This document shows, piece after piece, positions 39,990-52,340 of a stretch of 64,000 nt of DNA. The stretch spans positions 20,598,475-20,662,474 of the forward strand of contig NC_051431.1 in NCBI RefSeq assembly GCF_001649575.2, in the 5' to 3' direction. The translations under genes were made by a program, and so were the position numbers. The DNA is from Kryptolebias marmoratus. Lineage: Eukaryota > Chordata > Actinopteri > Cyprinodontiformes > Rivulidae. The notes below the pieces were generated by a model. The model was not told the origin of the DNA. It saw nothing but the letters and a program-made list of their open reading frames with translations, and searched no databases. The first letter of the stretch is position 1. Every line of letters begins with the position of its first letter.

Positions 39990-40650
39990 TAACGCCTGCT
40001 GCTGAAGGCAGAGCGATAATCTTTTTGCCCATGTTTGTGTGAAAGTGTGTGAGTGTGTTAGTTTGTCTGTACTATTCGCAAGATATCTGGTGAACCACAA
40101 AACAAATTTTAATGAAATTTTTGGAGACTAATCACTGAGTTGACATTTACAAATAAGCAAATGTTGGAGTCTATCTAATTCAAAATGGTTGCCATAGCCG
40201 ACTGACCTTAGAAAACATAGAAATAACCAATTTTGCAGATATTGAGCTAGAATTTGGCATGGTAGTAGCTGAGCATTTTCCCCAACACATGAGAGCAACA
40301 CATTGCTTAAAACCTTGGCATTACCAATTGCAGTCAATCCGATTCAAGATGGCCACCACAGCTAATCGACCTTAGCCTACACAAAAATGGCTACAATTTA
40401 GTGAACTTTACAGAGAGTGAGCTCAAATTTGGTGCAGTAAGAGTTGACGGTCATTCACGACACACACTCTTAGCACTAATTGATCACGGATCACATAATG
40501 AATCACAGTTTCACATAAGATTGTGTAAAATGTTACTACAACTTTATCATTTCTCAACAAAATACAATCTTAGTCTCAATCTCTGGCATGGAAGGCAGCA
40601 GATAACATGAAACCTTTCAAGGAATGCTAGGCCTTTGATTGTAGTTTGTG
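39990..40650 (-). repeat. Monomer-built interspersed repeat, copy 6 (inverted)
   Basis: Read on the plus strand it shows the reverse complements: GCAAGATATCTGGTGAACCA, AAATGGTTGCCATAGCCGAC, GATATTGAGCTAGAATTTGG, AAGATGGCCACCACAGCTAA and finally CAAGGAATGCTAGGCCTTTG, the complement of the left end of copy 1. Two monomers. It gives the best view of both ends, with an outer right end AGAGCGATAATCTTTTTGCC. Confidence 0.8.
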
Positions 40651-43313
40651 TTCAGAAGTTTTACTTTTAGCTTACTCCCCATGTTTAACAGTTTTTTATC
40701 TCTGTCTGAACCAGAAACAGGACTGTCACCTCCAGATTCATTATATTGTATCAAGTTGCTTTTGGACAAACTCATTTTTCATTGTTAGACTGCATTTTGT
40801 CTGAAAACATCACTTTACTGTTCCAGCCAGCTTTCTCAACTCCCCTTTTTTTCAGATATTTGTAGAAACATCTGATTTCCATTCTCATCTCCTGGCAAAG
40901 GTTTAATGAACCCCTGTTTTAGTCACAACGGGTCATAAAGAGAAGATGCAATCATACCTTGGACTATCTTGTGTGTCTCGAGTGTCTATTGAATCGAAGA
41001 GTGGCGCAGCGTATACAGGGAATGGATGGCTCTCGTGGGAATGGAAAAGAGGCCATCTGTCTAAGAACTACCCTGTCCTTGTGCTCTATCTGATCTGGGG
41101 AAGACAGAGTGTATTAGCACTGAATAATGGCTCCATGCTGCTTGACCAGCTTCCTGCACTCCACACTGATCATGCTCTCCAGAGGGAGACTTTGTGTGGG
41201 CCTTCACCAAGTCGAAGCCCCTCAGGCTAGCATTACAAGGCTTTAAAATCTCTCATCCGCTATGCCCTGAATGCCAACCGTCCCCGGGTGTCCTGATATG
41301 ATTGTATAAACTTCCGATAAATCTAAATAGGAAAGTATGAAACACTAGTACTCAGTACAACCTTTAAAGCAACAAAGGTTATTAGTTTGACTTTAAAAAA
41401 TGAACCCTACAGCAGCAGACAGACAGCGAAAGTGGAAAAAAAAGACTAAATTGAAGAGGAGGAAAGGGGTGGTTTCAATTCATTTTAGCTTCAACCTTCA
41501 ATCATGTTTTATTCTGTAGATTGTCAAACCAGAATAATATGTCATCTCAGCTGCCTTACCGTCTAAGCTCTTGATACCCCATGGAGAGGTCTGATTCCAG
41601 CATTGATTCAGTCTCAGAACAATGGAGGTGAAATCCCTGAGCAGGTGAAATAGACGTTCTGTCTTCGCTGCGCACCAACACAATCAAATACAAACCTTGT
41701 TTTCCACAATATTACTGCCCTTCTTCCCCCTTTTCTCTTTCTCAAAGTGCACGATCCATCAAAAAGGCAACATCTCTGTTTTGCCACCTGCGAGTGTACA
41801 AGTTGTACGTCCATTTCATTTCCCCGCACCATTACAAGATTCAGAGCCGGCCCTTTGCTATTGATTCGACTCCATTTATTTTTTCCTGAGCTTAAAAACC
41901 TCCCACACACAGAACCATCTCTTGACAAATCACTTTAGTGCTCTACTTGTGGAGGGCCATGCAAAACTGAAGCTGCTGTAAGCAGAGCAGCATAGACTGA
42001 GCCAAAAAGGTTTACCAAATATATCCGTATGGGTAGCTATTTGGAAACGGAAGTGCTTCGCTTATTATGCCATCTTTTTTTTAATCCATCTGTTTCTGAT
42101 GCAGGATATGTAACACATTTAGTAAAACTGTAACTTTGGTGAGTTTGAGAAGTTTTTTGGCCATCAAAGCATAATTGTCATTATAGCAGAAACAGCTGCT
42201 TGAAATTACTTGAATATTTCAAGTAAACATTGCTTATTATTTCATGTTAGAGTCAAGTTGTTTACAAGTTTTAAAATTTGCCAAAGAACTTCAAAGTTCT
42301 CCATGAATTTGGCGCAGTTTTTTATTTCTGAAAAGCTTTTGTAAACTAAAAGAGATAACCTTCACATAACAGCCAAACTGAAAATGATCTCTAAAGTGTC
42401 AGCAAACTATTGAACTTCAGACTAACAATAGATGTGGCCCACTTATGTTATCAAAAGTCATATTTAAATCGTTCAAAGGATTTTCAGTACCAGTCAAATC
42501 TTTGGTGAGCTGCATAAAGGCCACAGAAGAGCCTTTAACTTCCTATTGTGATGATTTTCCAAAAAAAATCTTCAAAATGTACTTTATAAAGCAGTTCCAA
42601 GCACAAATAATGTTTATGTTTCTCATCACTTATTTGCCTTCATTCAAAGATAGATATCCTCACAATAACACATTTCTATGGTGTAACATCTAGCCATTGA
42701 AATAAGTGAGTTATTAAAAACACAAGCAATAATTCACCCATCAAAAAAAAAAACCTGTCAGATCCTTGAGAGCAGGTGCTGTATACATAGTCTCAAAATA
42801 AAAAAAAAAAAAGAAAAGAAAAGAAGCTGTACTAAATACTAAATACTAAATACATCTCATCCTCTTTAGGTGCCATGCAAATTAAATCTACAACTTTGCT
42901 TGGACACACTGATGTTTATTTTAAAGTTCAGTGGAGATGGTGTGATCGTAAAGCAAACAGTTTTGCAACAAAGCCCTCGTAATACTTTGCTGCAGCCCAG
43001 TGGAACATGACAAGCTTTCCCAATTGATTTTTCTGTGATATATTTCCATTACATTTTTCATCTGTGTTTCATTGTTTTTCGTCCTCTCGTTTCAAGTAAT
43101 GGTGTCATGGTATCATAAGAAAGTGTCTGACAATGATTAATGCTATCAATACCGAGTGTTAAATTCGTCTCGGTGTGAAAATGATTTTTTCACCAGCTAC
43201 ATCGATCAGAAAAGACCTCATTAACTGCATTTCTTCTCATTATTCGATACATTATAAAATCGTCTGTGGTTTCTGGAGGACTTCTGTGACATTGCTCTGT
43301 TTTATGATCTTAC

Positions 43314-43419
43314 CTGTAAAGTGTAACAGGAGGGTTGGCCTTTGCAGAGCAGTGAAATTTCACAAGGTTCCCCTCCAACACAGGTTGAGGCTCCACGGAG
43401 AGATTGACAAGTGGGAGAT
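43314..43419 (-). CDS. kirrel3: kirrel3 exon E3: first half of Ig3
   Basis: This short exon is not an open frame of notable length on its own, but it is clear from the conserved peptide [17 protein letters not shown] followed by [16 protein letters not shown]. It starts Ig3: the cysteine in FHCSAK is the first of the domain's pair, and NLS is a glycosylation sequon. The acceptor TATAG lies before ATCTCCC (phase 1) and the donor is AG|GTAAGA in phase 2. Length is 106 bp. The split arginine codon is completed by the G that opens the next exon. The residue after the initial histidine is leucine, where mammals have proline. Confidence 0.93.
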
Positions 43420-44585
43420 CTATAAAGAACACAGGGAAACAAAGACAACCAATTAAACAACCAGCAACCTCTCAAAACACAGTGAAGTGAACTGCAAGCC
43501 GTAGACAGATACTTGGTTTCTGATGCTGTTTCAGGCTAAATAAGAGATTAAAAACATCTTTTTCTGCAAAAAAGTACCACAGATGATATGGTTTTCAGAG
43601 TAATAAGAAATACCTAAAATTAATGCTGTTTTTCTCATAATCCTAAAAGTATATTATTGTAATCTTTAGAGCTTTTGTGACAACTTATCTCAATTAGTGC
43701 CAGGATTATTCATGAATAATTACATGTTTGTTTATTTTTTATAATCTCTGCTGCCTACAAGGTGTCTAGGCTGGTGTTTTTGAACACTGGCAAGTTTTTC
43801 CCAAGAGTTGGGTATGGCGTGTCGTTTTTACTCTCATATATCCCTTAGTGTTGCCTTAAGGAAAAAATAAAAGGGAAACCTGAACTGATAATGAGTTTCC
43901 AGAAACAATAATTTGCAAGCGAGAAAACAGTCCACAGTGCAGTTTTAACAACCTTATTGATACAACACAATTATAACAGTTCTTACGATTACAAATATTC
44001 AGATTATGCAAATTCAATAAACAACTTCATTTATTCTAATTGACAAAGGTGGGATTCTTTTTGAAGATACAGGTTCATTTCCATATCAATCCTGTCCCAA
44101 ATGAAACAAACAAAGCTATTTACCTTACATACTCGATGAATTTCAAGCAGGTAAAGTAATTTGGCAGGCATTCTCAATACGTTGTAGGTGTATTTTGTTC
44201 AGAGCCTCTCTCTTAAGCAGTAAGTTAGATAATCATTAGTGAGATGCCTTAAGTGGTTTCAACTGTTTTGTGTTCATAGAAAATTTATTGTAACATATCA
44301 ACAATTTTATGTTTTTTTATGACTGTCAGGTTGCCATAAAAGTCCAAAGTTTCAGGGAGTTTATTTTGCATTATTTTTCTTTCTTTCCTTTTATATCTTC
44401 TAATAGCAAACCACTGAGGTACTGTGGAAAATAAACTGATCATAAGGGGAAACTGGCAGGGGTCTCTCAGGAGGGTAGGATGGGGATGAAGGGTGTAAAC
44501 ATTTCTAAATTCCCCTTGCTATTTGGTATTAGTAAAACCTCATAAATATACAGGGAAAAACAAACATTGTTTTTGAACAATTAGT

Positions 44586-44587
<2 letters not shown>

Positions 44588-44632
<45 letters not shown>
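44588..44632. repeat. (TA)n microsatellite
   Basis: Uninterrupted TA of about 44 bp; a second array follows 150 bp later. Confidence 0.95.
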
Positions 44633-44636
<4 letters not shown>

Positions 44637-44782
44637 GCTAGTCTCCCCTGAATAAGGACAACATGTTTAAGCTGAACAGCTTAAAAGTACAAAATACAAA
44701 TACATTGCTGCAAGCCAATGTATTTGTGTCTAAATGCTGGGTCTCAGGAGGTCATTTGCATGTTTTTTCATTTGTTTTTTTA

Positions 44783-44785
<3 letters not shown>

Positions 44786-44833
<48 letters not shown>
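44786..44833. repeat. (TA)n microsatellite
   Basis: Uninterrupted TA of about 47 bp after a T-rich lead. Confidence 0.95.
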
Positions 44834-44834
<1 letters not shown>

Positions 44835-44989
44835 CATTAAGTGAGAGAAAGGGAATCTTTAGTGAGTTTTGTAGGGATAAATATATCAACTCTAATATAT
44901 GAAAACTGAAGCCTATATCAGAAGACGGCAATGCACTAATTTCCAGCTTGCAGTAATTATTGGATATCCTATAGATGACAGCAGCATCA

Positions 44990-45240
44990 AAAAACCCTGA
45001 AACTTCTGTTATGGCTTTTGGTTTTGTTGTGCCACACCAAGATTATCAGTGGCCCCCATCTGGTCGCCTTTCTGAAAACTTTCTGGAAGTGTCCCTGGTA
45101 GCTGGCTCAGAGTTTAAATCTGGCCATCTGTTTCAGAAGTATAACTGCTCTGTGTTTAGTGATACGAGCATACTAACCAGGATCTGCTCTTTGAATGTGG
45201 ATGAAGGGCGCTGTGGTGAGCGCAGAGATCCACCAAGACT
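44990..45240. repeat. Interspersed repeat shared with 23391-23520
   Basis: The first 125 bp align with the 23.4 kb copy. The following part, on the minus strand, reads like a diverged tRNA promoter pair (CTGGTTAGTATGCTCG ... AGATTTAAACTCTG), hinting at a SINE. It makes the 148-codon frame 44975-45421, which has no recognisable domain and is treated as chance. Confidence 0.5.
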
Positions 45241-47039
45241 GAAAAAAACATACATACTGCGCTTGAATACAGCTAAACCACTCTGTGCAGAGTTATGGAG
45301 AGTGAATCTGTTAGCATGTGTATGTATAGGGACGCAGTGCAGGAAAAACAGCTTATTACCCCATAGCTGTGCAGATGCTCTAGGCTGGCTCAGCTGCCAC
45401 AAAACCCCAGAGAGGAGGTAGTCCAGGTGCCACATTCTTCCCCACTCACATGCCATATCCCCTACTACCTTGAGCCCCACCTGTGCCGGGTCTCCCCGGG
45501 CCAGTAAAGAAAACAACAACATTGTGCATGCTGGGAAGAGAAAAAAAAAACTGGGAGCCTAGTCTTCCAGCAAGTCTCCCCAGGTAGTGAGCAGCCAATT
45601 GTGCATGACTGGGTATTTGCATGTGTGGAAACATGTTTGTGTGGAAATGAAAGTAGGCATGGGTCTGCATCATAATAAAACAGGAAACTCATCTGTGCCT
45701 TGAGCAGTGGCGTTATTTCCACTCAGTAGGTGGTTTCAGCATTGCAAAGCGATTAAATAAATGAGAAAAAAAATGTAGGCAAAAGGAACCTAAAGGGCAA
45801 AATAACATGTCTGGCAGTAGTGGAGGTGGCAATACAAATTCTGTAGGAATCTGCAAGCATACAGACAGAGCCAGATACTAAAAGATAGGAGAGGGATCTG
45901 AAGGTTATGTCTGTGTGAACAAACAGAGCTAATTCAGAAGCCGCTTTCACTAAAACTCTTCCTATACGTAACTTTTTAATCATGCAAACCATCTTCTTGC
46001 TGCCAAGAGACTTCTAAAGAGACAAATGCTCATTACTGTCAATCTGACCACAAAATCAATGTTCTTTTGAAAGGACTGAACTAGCCCTCCCTTAGAAGAC
46101 GCCCCAGTCTCTTTTAGCAAGAGGTAACGTCATGATGAATTTAATTTGTTGATAGTTCTATCTCTCAAAGCCATGTAAAAGACAGCTATGGGAGCAACAG
46201 CTGTCAAAAGTCTGTCAGAAATAGCCCTGGGTGTGAAATCAGGGGGTATTACCATATCTGACCTTTGGCCCCCATGATATGACAGACTACTACTTAATGA
46301 AGAGTATCCTTTGATGTATAAATGCATGAGATGGTTGGTGAGTACATCCGAGGCAACGAGATGGCACAGCAATGTGTTAACTCATCGCATTCTTCACTAG
46401 AGGGAGGAGGAAAGGAGAGATAGGAGAAAAAAGGGGGACAGTAGGCCTGATTGGAGCTTCAGTGGAAACAACAAGATGAATTGGGGAGGGTAGTATAATA
46501 GTTTGGCCGACAGCTTTTGATCTGTTAGTTCAAAGTGGAGACCAGATGGTGTTTTTGGAACAATCTTCCAACTTCTCTGTTTTCATGCACATAGTGCCAG
46601 CATAAATTGTCTGTTTTTTCCCTTTCTTAAAGCTCAATTTCCAATCTCTATGGGTCACTGTAGACAGCTGTTCTCCAGCAGGACCAGCCTCAAACTCCAG
46701 AAGCATTGGAAGCCTCTAAAGGATGGAGAAGCTGTTTGTAGACCATCCGCTTGTGGATTATTGCCTCTACAATATGGCCACATTGTCATATTGCTGGCTG
46801 TGTGGATTATATCAGGGGAGAACAGAATGACAAACAACCTGAGGTCTAACATGTTGATCATAAGAAATTCACTTCAGTAAATTCAGAATTTATTCAGTTT
46901 AATGACAGCAGATGTTCATTTGTTTCCCCTTTTTTTTGCACGTGTCAAAATATGAGCACAAAGTTTTTGTAGAAGTATAAGTGTCCTTTTATGCTTCCCT
47001 TACTTTAGTATCCCTCCTCCTCTCCAATTCTGTTTCAGA

Positions 47040-47300
47040 GACTCTGCTTGATTAGGCGAGGAAAGTGTGTAACTGAGCAAGCTACCGAAAACAAATCCTC
47101 CCCAACTGCACATGTGCATGTCCTTTATTAATTAGTCTCAACAAATGGCATTCATTTTCTCCCCACATGGCTCAGCTTGTTTGCAATGCAAACACGCACA
47201 AAACCTTGGCTTTGCCCATCCCAAGCGCATCCATTTCAAAGCATGTTTCTATGTGGGGCAATACTCTGCAGATTTGCAACTGCACTAGAAAATAATTGCG
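47040..47300. promoter_or_regulatory. Candidate intronic regulatory block
   Basis: Non-repetitive sequence with CCTTTATTAATTAGTCTCAA (TAAT/ATTA cores), an octamer-like TTTGCAATGCAAAC and CACATGTG palindromes. Composition differs from the flanking AT-rich intron. Function is a guess without comparative data. Confidence 0.2.
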
Positions 47301-48788
47301 GAATATTTTAAATCACGCACGATGAGTGGGATTTAGCGAGACGTGAAGCTGGCATCCCAAACATACTATTTCCCTGCAGTGGTGAAATCATGATGGTGAG
47401 GAACTTTATTGATTTAAAGTCTAAAATGCGTAATGCATGTAAAGACATGCTGCTGGAGAACACAGTATCAAGGGGGGTAGACAGCCCTCTGCTATCAAAT
47501 AATTACAGGCAGCTAATGGAATAGTATGGACAACTGAAGTCAGCAGTCTATGTAGGCCTCTGAATTACCTCTGTTGGCTCTAAATCCCTATTATTTTGGC
47601 AACATCATCAGAGCATACTATATTTCGATGCTAATTTGTCTAACCTATGGCCAGATAAGTCTGTATGAATTTAGGCGGGAATGAAAATGCTGAGGCGGTT
47701 GTAAACCACAAGCATTAAACTTGGGATAAAAAATATATAAAAAATAAAAAGGAACTGTTGAATACATTGGGTTTTAGACTGATTTAAGCTATTGAGCAGA
47801 TTGCTGAATTGTGTTTAGATTAAACTCATTTGGATTGCTATTAGAATAAGGCAGAGTGAAAAGATGCTCCTAAGCATGAAAGTGAGCAGAAGATGAATTT
47901 TTGAGAAGACCCTGTAGAATGAGAAAGTTGTAAAATGTTTTTTTTATTTTTTTCGTTCTGTCTATTAATAAAGTCTCAGTTTCAAAATTGATAACTTTAG
48001 TCAGGAAGAGAAACAATATTTTCAATTATCTAATTAACAGTTCGACTTACTCAAAGTGAGTCTTTAGTCTAACAAAAATTCAGTGGATTTTGTCAATATT
48101 TTCAGAGAACACAATACCATTTGAGGAAATTTGTTCATTTGCTGTCCTACAGAGTGCAAGATGAAAGCATCAATATCAATTTTGCCCATTTACTTTCAAT
48201 ACAGCATTAAATCACAGAGGGTTTAAGGAAAATTAGCCAGGGATTAACCCTGTGTTTGACAACTTCTGTCAAGTAAATAATGTTAGGCTTGAAGTAAAGT
48301 TTGATGTTTTTTTCACATAAAACATTTGGCACAAACATTTGAGTGAGGGAGATACGGTATGTTCCATATCTTTGGGGGCATTTGGCTTTCCCCTGCTACA
48401 CTCAATCCATCGCCACCTCGTCTTATTACCCAGAGACTCTCATCCAAAGCCTCAGCCTCCTGGTAACTCTGCTCGTCCAATAAAACTGGCTTCTAGCCTT
48501 CATGGGGGGTCTAAAGGGAGCCTTCGTTTATGTAACTGCTCCACTGCGATGAATCACCACAGCAGGATCATCAAGACCAAGCTTTAAATTAATGTTTTTT
48601 TTTACATAAATAAAATTTGCTTTTTACTTTCAAAATCTCTCTTCTAATTGAAATGATGGTAAGCTTCAAAGTCCTTTGTAATTTTTATCATATAGTTAAA
48701 CACTGAGAGAAAAAGTTCAGATGCAAAAGGGCCCACAGTCTTCTGCTTAAATATCTCTGATGGCATTTTGGAGGGTGACATAGAAAAA

Positions 48789-48789
<1 letters not shown>

Positions 48790-48852
<63 letters not shown>
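48790..48852. repeat. (TA)n microsatellite
   Basis: The longest AT array in the window, about 60 bp. Confidence 0.95.
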
Positions 48853-48856
<4 letters not shown>

Positions 48857-50319
48857 CTGTATATGTCAAAATATGTTGTGTTGTATGCCACAATTTCAAG
48901 ATTGAAGTTTAAATCTTGAAATACTATTTTGAGAAAAAGCCAAGTTCAGGAGCCCTAGTTTGTTAGTTCTGTACTATTAATATTACCAATAATAGTTCCT
49001 TACTATTAAAATCTGTTCTGAAGTATTAGATCACTAGTTTATTTATCCAAGACTGCTTTGGTTTTTGAGTGACCTGTCAATATCAAAATAACTTAATTCT
49101 ATTGTAAAATAATATATTATTGTTACATGATATCAAATCTTTTTTTTAAATGAATATAATTTTATTTTTATTAATATGTTCATTAACAGTGCTTCCATGG
49201 TGAGTTAACATTACCACTGACTTTCCTATCTTGCATATGTAATAGAAGTTGATGTTTTTTTTTAATCTCATAATACAATGATTTATTATTTTAGCAAATA
49301 CAATCTAATAAAAGTGGAAAAAAATAATCAGATTGAAGAAATTTGGCTAAATGCTTACAGTAGAGTGTTGACAGAAATTTTGATCAATTAATTTCATCTT
49401 CTTCAATGCAAGCCCGCAAATTTCATGAAAAAAATAATATCCATATTATATTCCTTGAATATATAAGGATAGTCAAAATGAGACTAAAGTAGAACACCCA
49501 AAGACACGAGTGTGGAAGAGGCAACAAAAATTTTTGACATCACTTGATGAGAAACAATTTTAGGAGGACCATTATGCTGACCATAATGTACATCAGTATC
49601 AGTGCTTTCCAGGTGACTGGCAGAGGCGTTTTTAAGTGCCAACAATTATGAAGCTGTTTTGCTGGAAATTCACATTTGCCTGAGTATTGCCATAAAAAGC
49701 ACCAAGCACTATTATAAAGACGAACTTGTCAAGTGTTTCATGTCTTTCTTGAGCTGACAGGAAGCTCCTAGAGGAACAATTCCTTCATAAGTACCATGAT
49801 GGCTTTTAGCTTTTGTCAAAAAGTCTCAAAGAGAATTACAGTGAAGGAAAGAAAAAAGGTTCAGATTCTCTTTCTTTTGTCCAAAAACTAAAAAATACAC
49901 TTTCTGCCAAGTATTGTCACAGAAGTCTTACTAGGCATTGACCAATTTATTTTATATTGCATTATATTATAAACATAGCACAAAAATTACGGTAATTTGT
50001 GTTTGGTCAATAATTTGTGGCACCAGTTAGGAGGAAAAAAAACAGGCTTTTGAGTACTTTAAATTTTAGGACCAAGAAACATTGTTACTACAAAAAAACC
50101 CCACTCTACACTTTCTTTACTTTTGTTAGTTATAATTTGAAAATTTTCTGCCATTTTCAGATTTATGACATTAAATTGTATACAGTTTTTGATTTGAGCG
50201 CTACAAGGGTCATCTTTAAAAGCATTTGGCTATTTAAGTCTTTAGTCCCTTTAAATATGAGCAAAGTACTGTTTTAAATTTGACTTTAGTGTTTTTGGTT
50301 ACAAGTTCAGAAATGTTTT

Positions 50320-50838
50320 TGTCAGGTGTGGTGGAGACTGAGGCGAGGCCAATGCACAGACTCATGATGAGAGCTTCCAAAAGAAAAAACTAATTTATTT
50401 AAATGAAAAAAAACAAAAGCTGACATGGCAGCAAAACAAAACTAAGTACAAAAACATTAACAAAACCCAAGGCAGCAAAAAAGCATGAGAGGCAAGGCAT
50501 GAGGGGAACCAGACAGCACAGGAAAGCGACAACAGACCAGTCAATAAGTTTAGGAGATGACCGGATTTTAAAGACAGGAGGTAATTAGGAGAAGTGGGCA
50601 CAGGTGAGTGATTACAAACTTGTATCAGGTGTACATGGGCGTGGCAGGCAAACAAGAGATAAGCTGAGGACAGGTGAAATGATGACAAGATTATAAAGAC
50701 AATGAGCAAAAACAAAACTCAACATGAAGACAATCAATTATTAAAATAAAAGAAACAATAAACCCAAACTTAACAAAGGATAACCAGAAACATGGACAAA
50801 CAACAACCCTAAATACAAAAAGAGCCCACATCCTGACA
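50320..50838. mobile_element. Non-autonomous DNA element, copy B (TGTCAGG...CCTGACA)
   Basis: 519 bp, homologous to 14917-15379. Its ends are perfect 7-bp inverted repeats TGTCAGG and CCTGACA, flanked by GTTTT on both sides (a possible, low-complexity target duplication). Shared internal blocks are AAAGCTGACATGGCAGCAAA, AGGAGAAGTGGGCACAGGTG and GAGGACAGGTGAAATGATGA. No coding capacity. Confidence 0.7.
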
Positions 50839-50987
50839 GTTTTTAGCTTTTTTGGAACAATTACATGGTAATTAACTTGGAGATAAGTAACTGTTAAGTA
50901 TGGTCCTTTTTCATTTCTCATTTCTGTTAAACTCATTACAGCTTTATAACGTGTTTCATTCATAGGGATCTCACAAAGGTGCAAATA

Positions 50988-51504
50988 TGTGAAGCTTGGA
51001 TAAATACTAAATGGTAATGTAGTTCAAACTGTACAATATAATAAAGATACTTTGGTTGCTAAGAAATGAGGTCATGTTTACTTGATTGCTAAGAAATAAG
51101 GTCATGCTTAGTCAACGATAAAATATAAACAAACTTGGATATTGCTAAAATGATTTGATTGTTAAAAGTAGGTTACGATAAAATGTAAACAAACTTCAAT
51201 GTCACTAAAATGATTTGATTGCTGAAATAAGGTCACGATTAGCTTATCATAGAATAATGACTAAGAACAGTGTGTCTGTGGGGTGAGGAAGGTGGAAGGT
51301 TCCAGGACATCATGATATGATAGTATGCTTTATAGTATAAAAAGAAGTAAAGGGGTTATTACTTCAGACACAACTGGGAACGTGTTGCTGTTGCTTCGTG
51401 TTGGTGAGTTGTTGTCTCCATTCAGCTGAATGTTTAATAAATGTATGTTTGTTTTTTAAACCTCTGCTCTGGACTCGTTTTGTGTGTCCGTCTTTTCTGC
51501 AACA
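50988..51504 (+). mobile_element. Candidate solo LTR of an old endogenous retrovirus
   Basis: The stretch has LTR-like order: a promoter-distal part with two 60-bp tandem repeats (51114-51173 and 51174-51233), a TATA box TATAAAAA at 51336, a start-site region about 25-30 bp later, AATAAA at 51436-51441, then a T/G-rich stretch (TTTTGTGTGTCCGTC) and an end near ...TGCAACA. I found no primer-binding site, gag/pol frames or partner LTR, so it would be a solo copy. The edges are approximate and no target duplication is clear. It could instead be a chance promoter-like sequence. Confidence 0.4.
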
Positions 51505-52059
51505 TCAAAAGATCCGATGAGAGAAACTAAGTGTTCAGGTGAGATTCCTCTGAAAGGAGTGAATACTGAAACTTCGTTTTTCTCAACATAACCTATCCAG
51601 ATTATCTGGCCTTCTTTAGAGACTAATGATCGCTAAGAAATCCAATCATTTTAAATTAGAACACAGCTTTTGTGTGCTGCTTCTTCCACGTGACAACAAT
51701 GCAACAGGTGCTGCATTTACATTGAAGTAGTTTCCAGATACATATCCTTACCAGTAATCTTACAGTATTGTATAAATATAATTAGAGCATCTGCACAGCT
51801 TTGATACTTTGTAAAAATGATACTAAAATCTATTTACATCTGTACAAAAAAAAGCATCTGTTTTTAATCCTGTTGTTGAGCTATTGACCTTGTAATAAAA
51901 TGATGATGCATTGAAATTAAGCAAATTAATACCCAACACAAATGAATTAGTGTTCATTTGTAGCATGTTTCAGTCTAGGGGCGACTTAATTTGAGAAGCG
52001 GCTCTCTTCCGCACAAACTCCAAATGTTCTGCTGAACTGTGCTGAACACTACCTGTCAA

Positions 52060-52340
52060 ATCTTAGGCAGGGGTGGGGAGGGATGAGACGGAGGGAGTCG
52101 AGAGCCATAACCTTGTGGGAGACAGTCTGGAACTCGACAATTAGTCTCTGCAGTCGCTCGGTTTGATATCACACTGAAAAATGTTTTCAGGAGCTTTAAT
52201 TGTGTAAAGACGACATTTTGGAATGCTAATTAGAGAATCGGCGCCACTCATTTTTCAGGGTTAAATCAAACACTCACAAGCGAGGCTGATGCCATCATGA
52301 GTGAGCATTTATCACAGACACATCATTATACATGGTGACA
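52060..52340. promoter_or_regulatory. Candidate intronic regulatory block
   Basis: Non-repetitive, with mixed composition and homeodomain-like cores (GACAATTAGTCTC, AGCTTTAATTGTG, GGAATGCTAATTAGAG), CGGCGCC, and CATGAGTGAG. It looks like conserved non-coding sequence by composition only. Confidence 0.25.

Larger units (their letters stand above)
33881..43313 (-). other. kirrel3: kirrel3 intron E3-E4 (9.4 kb)
   Basis: Contains monomer repeat copies at 34925-35665, 36530-37290 and 39990-40650, a CpG-richer open-frame block with a tRNA-like unit (35866-36436) and a mixed-composition block at 37430-37850. The part 40900-43300 shows nothing recognised apart from A-runs and three TACTAAA units near 42833-42853. 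Confidence 0.8.

Noticed and set aside
44975..45421. 148-codon plus-strand frame
   Set aside because: The first third is a dispersed repeat also found at 23.4 kb without a frame. No domain or splice support.
50395..50715. 106-codon hydrophobic minus-strand frame
   Set aside because: The same artefact in the second copy of the element; no shared protein with the first copy.
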